The translations under genes and the position numbers were made by a program. From assembly GCA_033964015.1 (NCBI GenBank), contig CM066922.1:24600507-24664506 (forward strand): a DNA stretch of 64,000 bases, in the 5' to 3' direction. Shown piece by piece: positions 13,101-26,199 of the stretch. Within the stretch, counting starts at the first letter, position 1. Every line of letters begins with the position of its first letter. The stretch is from Scolanthus callimorphus (Eukaryota > Cnidaria > Anthozoa > Actiniaria > Edwardsiidae). Under the pieces are notes generated by a model. It worked only from the letters and a program-made list of their open reading frames with translations. It had not been told where the DNA came from and did not search any database.

Positions 13101-16100
13101 CTATAAGGCTGCGAGATTCATAACTGAATATATTTGCAGGAAAATTAATTACTGTATTCTGAAGAATGGCGCACCGTCAAATTCGATTACAAGGCATGTA
13201 AAAGTACAGAGCGCATTAGCATAAACAACTTTACTGACAAGTTTATGTTTGTCTGTTTGTTATTTATCTCTAAAATGAAAACTTTGTAGCTAAATCTTCA
13301 TTAATGTTTTAAGCATTCTGGTCGTGTTTAAGAGGATCTTGTAGGAAAGGAGAATGATTTCTGCGAAGTCTCAAACTAGAACTAGTCACAAAACTCTAGT
13401 TTCTGTCTCCCCTCGGAAACCATTTAGCAGCAAACGCCTATCAACCAAAACACAGGTAACGCTCAATACCCTCACGACACAATAAAGTAAGTTTCAATTT
13501 GTTCGCCGGTTTTTAGCATGTCCTGAGTATATGTTCTCTAGAAATTCATACAAAGAAAAAGGCGCCAGAAAAAAATACACATATTTCGACTCTTTTCATT
13601 GTTTTTTCTTATATTAGTTAGAGCTACTAAACTAAGTAATTACACCAACAAGTTTACACACCATAACTATGCGCTGCTACAAAAATATAAATCCGTTAAC
13701 TTTGCGCTTCGCCGTTGGCCATTACAACTCGAAATTGCCCCCTTTTGCGTTACATCCCGTAGTATCGAATACAAATACAATCTGATCGCATAATAAAGTG
13801 TCCACTTTCACCGCCCCCTACTTTCAATGTTGAGAGCACTGCGAGTAGAAATTTAGCCCGTTTTGCGTCCGAAAATGTGACTTCATTTTTCACAATATTA
13901 AGGAGAGGAGGAAAAATTCTGTCAGAAAATGAAACTGGACACTTTATTTTCTTCGTCAGATTGTCTTTATAAGGGGTTATAGGGCGCTTTTAAGGATAAT
14001 AGCGTGACGGGTGTAAATAGAGACAAGGCACGCGACGAATAGAACTGACGCAGTTGAGGATGTTTCTGGCTAGTTATTTTGTTATATATATGATAAATCG
14101 ACGAGGGAAGTTGTTAATTTTGGAAATATAGACTGTTTAAATAGTACCCTTGTGTTGTCAAACTTAAAAATTGACGCGTTTTCAAAAAGTCATTGTTTGA
14201 AAACTATGATCATTCTAAAGACGTTTTCCAACGAGCTCAAAGCTAGGATATTTTGTCTTTAGAAAGTGCAGGGACTGTCACTTCGAAAAGTGTCAAAATT
14301 ATGCGATGTATCAAAGTCAACAGTCTTACAAATCAGTTAAAAATGCAGTTGTTTGTCAAAAAAGAGAATTACCCTTTGATGTTAACGTTCGGGTGCCATT
14401 AAAACAAATGCTGGTCACATGACATGTAATTATGCGTACAATTCACAATGGGACGGTGAGCCATCACAAATATATTGCAATTTTATAGCTTGATTAACTA
14501 AATTCCTAATTTTAACTCTATTCTATACTAGACACAAATTTACCCAAAAGTTTATCCTGTTTCTTTGCGACTAGAATTTTCGATAACGCGTACAAGATCA
14601 ATTTTTCGTGGCGCACCGTCAGTTTAAAAATAGAAACACGTCTACTCATTTTTCTTGAAGAACCGACGGTGCGCCACTGAAAAGTCGAAAAAACTAGCGT
14701 TAAACTAGAACTTGATTAAGCTTTGAATAGCGTAGAGCCTTCGATAATTTTTACTCTATAAGGCTGCGAGATTCATAACTGAATATATTTGCAGGAAAAT
14801 TAATTACTGTATTCTGAAGAATGGCGCACCGTCAAATTCGATTACAAGGCATGTAAAAGTACAGAGCGCATTAGCATAAACAACTTTACTGACAAGTTTA
14901 TGTTTGTCTGTTTGTTATTTATCTCTAAAATGAAAACTTTGTAGCTAAATCTTCATTAATGTTTTAAGCATTCTGGTCGTGTTTAAGAGGATCTTGTAGG
15001 AAAGGAGAATGATTTCTGCGAAGTCTCAAACTAGAACTAGTCACAAAACTCTAGTTTCTGTCTCCCCTCGGAAACCATTTAGCAGCAAACGCCTATCAAC
15101 CAAAACACAGGTAACGCTCAATACCCTCACGACACAATAAAGTAAGTTTCAATTTGTTCGCCGGTTTTTAGCATGTCCTGAGTATATGTTCTCTAGAAAT
15201 TCATACAAAGAAAAAGGCGCCAGAAAAAAATACACATATTTCGACTCTTTTCATTGTTTTTTCTTATATTAGTTAGAGCTACTAAACTAAGTAATTACAC
15301 CAACAAGTTTACACACCATAACTATGCGCTGCTACAAAAATATAAATCCGTTAACTTTGCGCTTCGCCGTTGGCCATTACAACTCGAAATTGCCCCCTTT
15401 TGCGTTACATCCCGTAGTATCGAATACAAATACAATCTGATCGCATAATAAAGTGTCCACTTTCACCGCCCCCTACTTTCAATGTTGAGAGCACTGCGAG
15501 TAGAAATTTAGCCCGTTTTGCGTCCGAAAATGTGACTTCATTTTTCACAATATTAAGGAGAGGAGGAAAAATTCTGTCAGAAAATGAAACTGGACACTTT
15601 ATTTTCTTCGTCAGATTGTCTTTATAAGGGGTTATAGGGCGCTTTTAAGGATAATAGCGTGACGGGTGTAAATAGAGACAAGGCACGCGACGAATAGAAC
15701 TGACGCAGTTGAGGATGTTTCTGGCTAGTTATTTGTTATATATATGATAAATCGACGAGGGAAGTTGTTAATTTTGGAAATATAGACTGTTTAAATAGTA
15801 CCCTTGTGTTGTCAAACTTAAAAATTGACGCGTTTTCAAAAAGTCATTGTTTGAAAACTATGATCATTCTAAAGACGTTTTCCAACGAGCTCAAAGCTAG
15901 GATATTTTGTCTTTAGAAAGTGCAGGGACTGTCACTTAGAAAAGTGTCAAAATTATGCGATGTATCAAAGTCAACAGTCTTACAAATCAGTTAAAAATGC
16001 AGTTGTTTGTCAAAAAAGAGAATTACCCTTTGATGTTAACGTTCGGGTGCCATTAAAACAAATGCTGGTCACATGACATGTAATTATGCGTACAATTCAC

Positions 16101-19100
16101 AATGGGACGGTGAGCCATCACAAATATATTGCAATTTTATAGCTTGATTAACTAAATTCCTAATTTTAACTCTATTCTATACTAGACACAAATTTACCCC
16201 AAAAGTTTATCCTGTTTCTTTGCGACTAGAATTTTCGATAACGCGTACAAGATCAATTTTTCGTGGCGCACCGTCAGTTTAAAAATAGAAACACGTCTAC
16301 TCATTTTTCTTGAAGAACCGACGGTGCGCCACTGAAAAGTCGAAAAAACTAGCGTTAAACTAGAACTTGATTAAGCTTTGAATAGCGTAGAGCCTTCGAT
16401 AATTTTTACTCTATAAGGCTGCGAGATTCATAACTGAATATATTTGCAGGAAAATTAATTACTGTATTCTGAAGAATGGCGCACCGTCAAATTCGATTAC
16501 AAGGCATGTAAAAGTACAGAGCGCATTAGCATAAACAACTTTACTGACAAGTTTATGTTTGTCTGTTTGTTATTTATCTCTAAAATGAAAACTTTGTAGC
16601 TAAATCTTCATTAATGTTTTAAGCATTCTGGTCGTGTTTAAGAGGATCTTGTAGGAAAGGAGAATGATTTCTGCGAAGTCTCAAACTAGAACTAGTCACA
16701 AAACTCTAGTTTCTGTCTCCCCTCGGAAACCATTTAGCAGCAAACGCCTATCAACCAAAACACAGGTAACGCTCAATACCCTCACGACACAATAAAGTAA
16801 GTTTCAATTTGTTCGCCGGTTTTTAGCATGTCCTGAGTATATGTTCTCTAGAAATTCATACAAAGAAAAAGGCGCCAGAAAAAAATACACATATTTCGAC
16901 TCTTTTCATTGTTTTTTCTTATATTAGTTAGAGCTACTAAACTAAGTAATTACACCAACAAGTTTACACACCATAACTATGCGCTGCTACAAAAATATAA
17001 ATCCGTTAACTTTGCGCTTCGCCGTTGGCCATTACAACTCGAAATTGCCCCCTTTTGCGTTACATCCCGTAGTATCGAATACAAATACAATCTGATCGCA
17101 TAATAAAGTGTCCACTTTCACCGCCCCCTACTTTCAATGTTGAGAGCACTGCGAGTAGAAATTTAGCCCGTTTTGCGTCCGAAAATGTGACTTCATTTTT
17201 CACAATATTAAGGAGAGGAGGAAAAATTCTGTCAGAAAATGAAACTGGACACTTTATTTTCTTCGTCAGATTGTCTTTATAGGGGTTATAGGGCGCTTTT
17301 AAGGATAATAGCGTGACGGGTGTAAATAGAGACAAGGCACGCGACGAATAGAACTGACGCAGTTGAGGATGTTTCTGGCTAGTTATTTTGTTATATATAT
17401 GATAAATCGACGAGGGAAGTTGTTAATTTTGGAAATATAGACTGTTTAAATAGTACCCTTGTGTTGTCAAACTTAAAAATTGACGCGTTTTCAAAAAGTC
17501 ATTGTTTGAAAACTATGATCATTCTAAAGACGTTTTCCAACGAGCTCAAAGCTAGGATATTTTGTCTTTAGAAAGTGCAGGGACTGTCACTTAGAAAAGT
17601 GTCAAAATTATGCGATGTATCAAAGTCAACAGTCTTACAAATCAGTTAAAAATGCAGTTGTTTGTCAAAAAAGAGAATTACCCTTTGATGTTAACGTTCG
17701 GGTGCCATTAAAACAAATGCTGGTCACATGACATGTAATTATGCGTACAATTCACAATGGGACGGTGAGCCATCACAAATATATTGCAATTTTATAGCTT
17801 GATTAACTAAATTCCTAATTTTAACTCTATTCTATACTAGACACAAATTTACCCCAAAAGTTTATCCTGTTTCTTTGCGACTAGAATTTTCGATAACGCG
17901 TACAAGATCAATTTTTCGTGGCGCACCGTCAGTTTAAAAATAGAAACACGTCTACTCATTTTTCTTGAAGAACCGACGGTGCGCCACTGAAAAGTCGAAA
18001 AAACTAGCGTTAAACTAGAACTTGATTAAGCTTTGAATAGCGTAGAGCCTTCGATAATTTTTACTCTATAAGGCTGCGAGATTCATAACTGAATATATTT
18101 GCAGGAAAATTAATTACTGTATTCTGAAGAATGGCGCACCGTCAAATTCGATTACAAGGCATGTAAAAGTACAGAGCGCATTAGCATAAACAACTTTACT
18201 GACAAGTTTATGTTTGTCTGTTTGTTATTTATCTCTAAAATGAAAACTTTGTAGCTAAATCTTCATTAATGTTTTAAGCATTCTGGTCGTGTTTAAGAGG
18301 ATCTTGTAGGAAAGGAGAATGATTTCTGCGAAGTCTCAAACTAGAACTAGTCACAAAACTCTAGTTTCTGTCTCCCCTCGGAAACCATTTAGCAGCAAAC
18401 GCCTATCAACCAAAACACAGGTAACGCTCAATACCCTCACGACACAATAAAGTAAGTTTCAATTTGTTCGCCGGTTTTTAGCATGTCCTGAGTATATGTT
18501 CTCTAGAAATTCATACAAAGAAAAAGGCGCCAGAAAAAAATACACATATTTCGACTCTTTTCATTGTTTTTTCTTATATTAGTTAGAGCTACTAAACTAA
18601 GTAATTACACCAACAAGTTTACACACCATAACTATGCGCTGCTACAAAAATATAAATCCGTTAACTTTGCGCTTCGCCGTTGGCCATTACAACTCGAAAT
18701 TGCCCCCTTTTGCGTTACATCCCGTAGTATCGAATACAAATACAATCTGATCGCATAATAAAGTGTCCACTTTCACCGCCCCCTACTTTCAATGTTGAGA
18801 GCACTGCGAGTAGAAATTTAGCCCGTTTTGCGTCCGAAAATGTGACTTCATTTTTCACAATATTAAGGAGAGGAGGAAAAATTCTGTCAGAAAATGAAAC
18901 TGGACACTTTATTTTCTTCGTCAGATTGTCTTTATAAGGGGTTATAGGGCGCTTTTAAGGATAATAGCGTGACGGGTGTAAATAGAGACAAGGCACGCGA
19001 CGAATAGAACTGACGCAGTTGAGGATGTTTCTGGCTAGTTATTTTGTTATATATATGATAAATCGACGAGGGAAGTTGTTAATTTTGGAAATATAGACTG

Positions 19101-22100
19101 TTTAAATAGTACCCTTGTGTTGTCAAACTTAAAAATTGACGCGTTTTCAAAAAGTCATTGTTTGAAAACTATGATCATTCTAAAGACGTTTTCCAACGAG
19201 CTCAAAGCTAGGATATTTTGTCTTTAGAAAGTGCAGGGACTGTCACTTCGAAAAGTGTCAAAATTATGCGATGTATCAAAGTCAACAGTCTTACAAATCA
19301 GTTAAAAATGCAGTTGTTTGTCAAAAAAGAGAATTACCCTTTGATGTCAACGTTCGGGTGCCATTAAAACAAATGCTGGTCACATGACATGTAATTATGC
19401 GTACAATTCACAATGGGACGGTGAGCCATCACAAATATATTGCAATTTTATAGCTTGATTAACTAAATTCCTAATTTTAACTCTATTCTATACTAGACAC
19501 AAATTTACCCAAAAGTTTATCCTGTTTCTTTGCGACTAGAATTTTCGATAACGCGTACAAGATCAATTTTTCGTGGCGCACCGTCAGTTTAAAAATAGAA
19601 ACACGTCTACTCATTTTTCTTGAAGAACCGACGGTGCGCCACTGAAAAGTCGAAAAAACTAGCGTTAAACTAGAACTTGATTAAGCTTTGAATAGCGTAG
19701 AGCCTTCGATAATTTTTACTCTATAAGGCTGCGAGATTCATAACTGAATATATTTGCAGGAAAATTAATTACTGTATTCTGAAGAATGGCGCACCGTCAA
19801 ATTCGATTACAAGGCATGTAAAAGTACAGAGCGCATTAGCATAAACAACTTTACTGACAAGTTTATGTTTGTCTGTTTGTTATTTATCTCTAAAATGAAA
19901 ACTTTGTAGCTAAATCTTCATTAATGTTTTAAGCATTCTGGTCGTGTTTAAGAGGATCTTGTAGGAAAGGAGAATGATTTCTGCGAAGTCTCAAACTAGA
20001 ACTAGTCACAAAACTCTAGTTTCTGTCTCCCCTCGGAAACCATTTAGCAGCAAACGCCTATCAACCAAAACACAGGTAACGCTCAATACCCTCACGACAC
20101 AATAAAGTAAGTTTCAATTTGTTCGCCGGTTTTTAGCATGTCCTGAGTATATGTTCTCTAGAAATTCATACAAAGAAAAAGGCGCCAGAAAAAAATACAC
20201 ATATTTCGACTCTTTTCATTGTTTTTCTTATATTAGTTAGAGCTACTAAACTAAGTAATTACACCAACAAGTTTACACACCATAACTATGCGCTGCTACA
20301 AAAATATAAATCCGTTAACTTTGCGCTTCGCCGTTGGCCATTACAACTCGAAATTGCCCCCTTTTGCGTTACATCCCGTAGTATCGAATACAAATACAAT
20401 CTGATCGCATAATAAAGTGTCCACTTTCACCGCCCCCTACTTTCAATGTTGAGAGCACTGCGAGTAGAAATTTAGCCCGTTTTGCGTCCGAAAATGTGAC
20501 TTCATTTTTCACAATATTAAGGAGAGGAGGAAAAATTCTGTCAGAAAATGAAACTGGACACTTTATTTTCTTCGTCAGATTGTCTTTATAAGGGGTTATA
20601 GGGCGCTTTTAAGGATAATAGCGTGACGGGTGTAAATAGAGACAAGGCACGCGACGAATAGAACTGACGCAGTTGAGGATGTTTCTGGCTAGTTATTTTG
20701 TTATATATATGATAAATCGACGAGGGAAGTTGTTAATTTTGGAAATATAGACTGTTTAAATAGTACCCTTGTGTTGTCAAACTTAAAAATTGACGCGTTT
20801 TCAAAAAGTCATTGTTTGAAAACTATGATCATTCTAAAGACGTTTTCCAACGAGCTCAAAGCTAGGATATTTTGTCTTTAGAAAGTGCAGGGACTGTCAC
20901 TTCGAAAAGTATCAAAATTATGCGATGTATCAAAGTCAACAGTCTTACAAATCAGTTAAAAATGCAGTTGTTTGTCAAAAAAGAGAATTACCCTTTGATG
21001 TCAACGTTCGGGTGCCATTAAAACAAATGCTGGTCACATGACATGTAATTATGCGTACAATTCACAATGGGACGGTGAGCCATCACAAATATATTGCAAT
21101 TTTATAGCTTGATTAACTAAATTCCTAATTTTAACTCTATTCTATACTAGACACAAATTTACCCCAAAAGTTTATCCTGTTTCTTTGCGACTAGAATTTT
21201 CGATAACGCGTACAAGATCAATTTTTCGTGGCGCACCGTCAGTTTAAAAATAGAAACACGTCTACTCATTTTTCTTGAAGAACCGACGGTGCGCCACTGA
21301 AAAGTCGAAAAAACTAGCGTTAAACTAGAACTTGATTAAGCTTTGAATAGCGTAGAGCCTTCGATAATTTTTACTCTATAAGGCTGCGAGATTCATAACT
21401 GAATATATTTGCAGGAAAATTAATTACTGTATTCTGAAGAATGGCGCACCGTCAAATTCGATTACAAGGCATGTAAAAGTACAGAGCGCATTAGCATAAA
21501 CAACTTTACTGACAAGTTTATGTTTGTCTGTTTGTTATTTATCTCTAAAATGAAAACTTTGTAGCTAAATCTTCATTAATGTTTTAAGCATTCTGGTCGT
21601 GTTTAAGAGGATCTTGTAGGAAAGGAGAATGATTTCTGCGAAGTCTCAAACTAGAACTAGTCACAAAACTCTAGTTTCTGTCTCCCCTCGGAAACCATTT
21701 AGCAGCAAACGCCTATCAACCAAAACACAGGTAACGCTCAATACCCTCACGACACAATAAAGTAAGTTTCAATTTGTTCGCCGGTTTTTAGCATGTCCTG
21801 AGTATATGTTCTCTAGAAATTCATACAAAGAAAAAGGCGCCAGAAAAAAATACACATATTTCGACTCTTTTCATTGTTTTTTCTTATATTAGTTAGAGCT
21901 ACTAAACTAAGTAATTACACCAACAAGTTTACACACCATAACTATGCGCTGCTACAAAAATATAAATCCGTTAACTTTGCGCTTCGCCGTTGGCCATTAC
22001 AACTCGAAATTGCCCCCTTTTGCGTTACATCCCGTAGTATCGAATACAAATACAATCTGATCGCATAATAAAGTGTCCACTTTCACCGCCCCCTACTTTC

Positions 22101-23893
22101 AATGTTGAGAGCACTGCGAGTAGAAATTTAGCCCGTTTTGCGTCCGAAAATGTGACTTCATTTTTCACAATATTAAGGAGAGGAGGAAAAATTCTGTCAG
22201 AAAATGAAACTGGACACTTTATTTTCTTCGTCAGATTGTCTTTATAAGGGGTTATAGGGCGCTTTTAAGGATAATAGCGTGACGGGTGTAAATAGAGACA
22301 AGGCACGCGACGAATAGAACTGACGCAGTTGAGGATGTTTCTGGCTAGTTATTTTGTTATATATATGATAAATCGACGAGGGAAGTTGTTAATTTTGGAA
22401 ATATAGACTGTTTAAATAGTACCCTTGTGTTGTCAAACTTAAAAATTGACGCGTTTTCAAAAAGTCATTGTTTGAAAACTATGATCATTCTAAAGACGTT
22501 TTCCAACGAGCTCAAAGCTAGGATATTTTGTCTTTAGAAAGTGCAGGGACTGTCACTTCGAAAAGTATCAAAATTATGCGATGTATCAAAGTCAACAGTC
22601 TTACAAATCAGTTAAAAATGCAGTTGTTTGTCAAAAAAGAGAATTACCCTTTGATGTCAACGTTCGGGTGCCATTAAAACAAATGCTGGTCACATGACAT
22701 GTAATTATGCGTACAATTCACAATGGGACGGTGAGCCATCACAAATATATTGCAATTTTATAGCTTGATTAACTAAATTCCTAATTTTAACTCTATTCTA
22801 TACTAGACACAAATTTACCCCAAAGTTTATCCTGTTTCTTTGCGACTAGAATTTTCGATAACGCGTACAAGATCAATTTTTCGTGGCGCACCGTCAGTTT
22901 AAAAATAGAAACACGTCTACTCATTTTTCTTGAAGAACCGACGGTGCGCCACTGAAAAGTCGAAAAAACTAGCGTTAAACTAGAACTTGATTAAGCTTTG
23001 AATAGCGTAGAGCCTTCGATAATTTTTACTCTATAAGGCTGCGAGATTCATAACTGAATATATTTGCAGGAAAATTAATTACTGTATTCTGAAGAATGGC
23101 GCACCGTCAAATTCGATTACAAGGCATGTAAAAGTACAGAGCGCATTAGCATAAACAACTTTACTGACAAGTTTATGTTTGTCTGTTTGTTATTTATCTC
23201 TAAAATGAAAACTTTGTAGCTAAATCTTCATTAATGTTTTAAGCATTCTGGTCGTGTTTAAGAGGATCTTGTAGGAAAGGAGAATGATTTCTGCGAAGTC
23301 TCAAACTAGAACTAGTCACAAAACTCTAGTTTCTGTCTCCCCTCGGAAACCATTTAGCAGCAAACGCCTATCAACCAAAACACAGGTAACGCTCAATACC
23401 CTCACGACACAATAAAGTAAGTTTCAATTTGTTCGCCGGTTTTTAGCATGTCCTGAGTATATGTTCTCTAGAAATTCATACAAAGAAAAAGGCGCCAGAA
23501 AAAAATACACATATTTCGACTCTTTTCATTGTTTTTTCTTATATTAGTTAGAGCTACTAAACTAAGTAATTACACCAACAAGTTTACACACCATAACTAT
23601 GCGCTGCTACAAAAATATAAATCCGTTAACTTTGCGCTTCGCCGTTGGCCATTACAACTCGAAATTGCCCCCTTTTGCGTTACATCCCGTAGTATCGAAT
23701 ACAAATACAATCTGATCGCATAATAAAGTGTCCACTTTCACCGCCCCCTACTTTCAATGTTGAGAGCACTGCGAGTAGAAATTTAGCCCGTTTTGCGTCC
23801 GAAAATGTGACTTCATTTTTCACAATATTAAGGAGAGGAGGAAAAATTCTGTCAGAAAATGAAACTGGACACTTTATTTTCTTCGTCAGATTG

Positions 23894-24634
23894 TAGTAAC
23901 ACGACACCCCCCTCTCCCGCCCCATTACCCCCCCCATCCACCCCATATGCTAGTAACACGACACCCCCCTCTCCGTCCCATTGCCCCCCCCCTCCCATCC
24001 ACCCCATATGCTAGTAACACGACACCCCCCTCCCGCCCCATTACCCCCCCCCCCTCCCATCCACCCCATATGCTAGTAACACGACACCCCCCTCTCCCGC
24101 CCCATTACCCCCCCCCCCCCCCATCCACCCCATATGCTAGTAACACGACAACCCCCTCTCCCGCCCCATTGCCCTCCCATCCACCCCATATGCTAGTAAC
24201 ACGACACCCCCCTCTCCCGCCCCATTACCCCCCCCCCCCCCATCCACCCCATATGCTAGTAACACGACACCCCCCTCTCCCGCCCCATTGCCCCCCCCCC
24301 TCCCATCCACCCCATATGCTAGTAACACGACACCCCCCTCCCGCCCCATTACCCCCCCTCCCATCCACCCCATATGCTAGTAACACGGCACCCCCTCTCC
24401 CGCCCCATTACCCCCCCCCTCCCATCCACCCCATATGCTAGTAACACGACACCCCCCTCTCCCGCCCCATTGCCCCCCCCCCCCCTCCCATCCACCCCAT
24501 ATGCTACTAACACGACACCCCCCTCCCGCCCCATTACCCCCCCCCCCCCCCTCCCATCCACCCCATATGCTAGTAACACGACACCCCCTCTCCCGCCCCA
24601 TTACCCCCCCCCCCCCCCCTCCCATCCACCCCAT
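23894..24634 (+). repeat. C-rich ~60-bp minisatellite, right block
   Basis: About twelve units of the same family as 3232-3848, resuming in phase at TAGTAACACG. Poly-C runs reach 13-16 bases in the distal units. The last unit passes into unique sequence at CCACCCCATTGGG. Confidence 0.95.
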
Positions 24635-24760
24635 TGGGTGGTTTTGATGCATACGTATATCTCCTAACACACCTAGCCGTTTGTAGATTCGTGAATTCCT
24701 GCCAAGAAAGCTCAGGTGGTATTTTTCCAGGACTACATACAAATATGGTATGCTAGTACT

Positions 24761-25286
<526 letters not shown>

Positions 25287-25517
25287 TATTTTTATTTGGC
25301 ATCGTATACAAAAGTACATGGATTGGTAGTTCCAAATAAAACTTATTTAAAAAGAGATATAATTATTACTATGTAATTATAGTGTCTTTCCGGAGGAGGA
25401 AGCACTCATGTACAAATTTTGCAATAGCTTTTTGTGCTTTCGTATTTTTACCTGAGTAATTTATCAAAAAGTGAAAGTAGACTTTGTCAGACAATTTTTG
25501 AATTTTTTGTACTGATG

Positions 25518-26046
25518 GCAGGGCCCGCGGAGAGGGAGGGACTTAAGCCCCCCCCCCCAAGTTTTTCCGTGAAAAACTATAAATTAAATGAAGAATTGTG
25601 GTATGACCACCGTCCATGCACCGGTAGCGTAATAGTAAAAACCAGAAGTTCATAGCCAGAAGTGTCCATCTTGGTATTACCTGTGCGCCGATGTTGTGGA
25701 CGAAAAAAATATATTTCTAGAAACACCACACAGGAGTCCCACGAACAATTCGGCGCGAAAGTGTCAAAAAAACAGGCGGCAATGATGCCAGTGGACGAGA
25801 AAAACGCCTCAGTCCTTGCCGTTGACGCTGAATGGCCATAATCTGGATACTTTTTGTAAACCTCTGATTCACATTTTGCGCCGAATAGTGCGTAGGTTTC
25901 CGTGTGGTATTTCTAAAAATAGATTTTTTCACGGCGCGCCGGTAATACCAAGATGGACACTTCTGGTTATGAACTTCTGTAAAAACCTATGGTGGCGAGA
26001 GTACTGATATAGCCCCCCACTTTCAAGCATGCTCCGCGGGCCCTGG
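25518..26046. mobile_element. hAT-like element with CAGGGCCCGCGGAG ends
   Basis: CAGGGCCCGCGGAG at the left (from 25519) matches the complement of CTCCGCGGGCCCTG at 26032-26045. The CAGGG start is common in hAT elements. A clean 8-bp duplication is not visible, so the class is tentative. A MULE-like MITE is inserted inside. Confidence 0.6.
25644..25978. mobile_element. MULE-like foldback MITE with 9-bp duplication
   Basis: GTAAAAACC occurs immediately on both sides (25635-25643 and 25979-25987), a 9-bp target duplication. The ends are AGAAGTTCATAGCCAGAAGT and its near-complement, with ~38-bp TIRs that extend inward so that most of the 335 bp folds back. A 9-bp duplication is typical of Mutator-like elements. 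Confidence 0.85.
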
Positions 26047-26199
26047 ATGTATTTCGCAAAAGGCGGTTATTATTTCATACAAACTTTCTTCTCTCGAATC
26101 ATAATGATTTTTGGGAGATTTAGCGGGAAAAAAAGGAGAAGTCGGGTAGGATTTCAATTGGGAAGTACAAATCGGTCTTTCAACTTTTCATTTTCAGAC

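Larger units (their letters stand above)
3849..23893 (+). mobile_element. TIR-bounded tandem array: 12 x ~1,655 bp plus a terminal 186-bp MITE
   Basis: Unit starts (CAATCTGATCGC) are at 3849, 5504, 7159, 8815, 10469, 12124, 13778, 15433, 17088, 18743, 20397 and 22053, with a last MITE copy at 23708-23893. Units are 1,654-1,656 bp and nearly identical. The left end CAATCTGATCGCATAATAAA and the complement of the right end CAATCTGACGAAGAAAATAA are terminal inverted repeats; similarity runs about 32 bp (AATAAAGTGTCCA in both). The array is flanked by TA on both sides (3847-3848, 23894-23895). Removing it with one TA restores an intact minisatellite unit. This is therefore an insertion with TA target duplication, as in Tc1/mariner-like elements. 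No transposase frame is present. Confidence 0.85.

Noticed and set aside
3849..23893. LTR retrotransposon tandem array
   Set aside because: The 186-bp repeats are direct like LTRs, but their ends are inverted repeats without TG..CA, the duplication is TA, and there is no primer site, polypurine tract or gag-pol.
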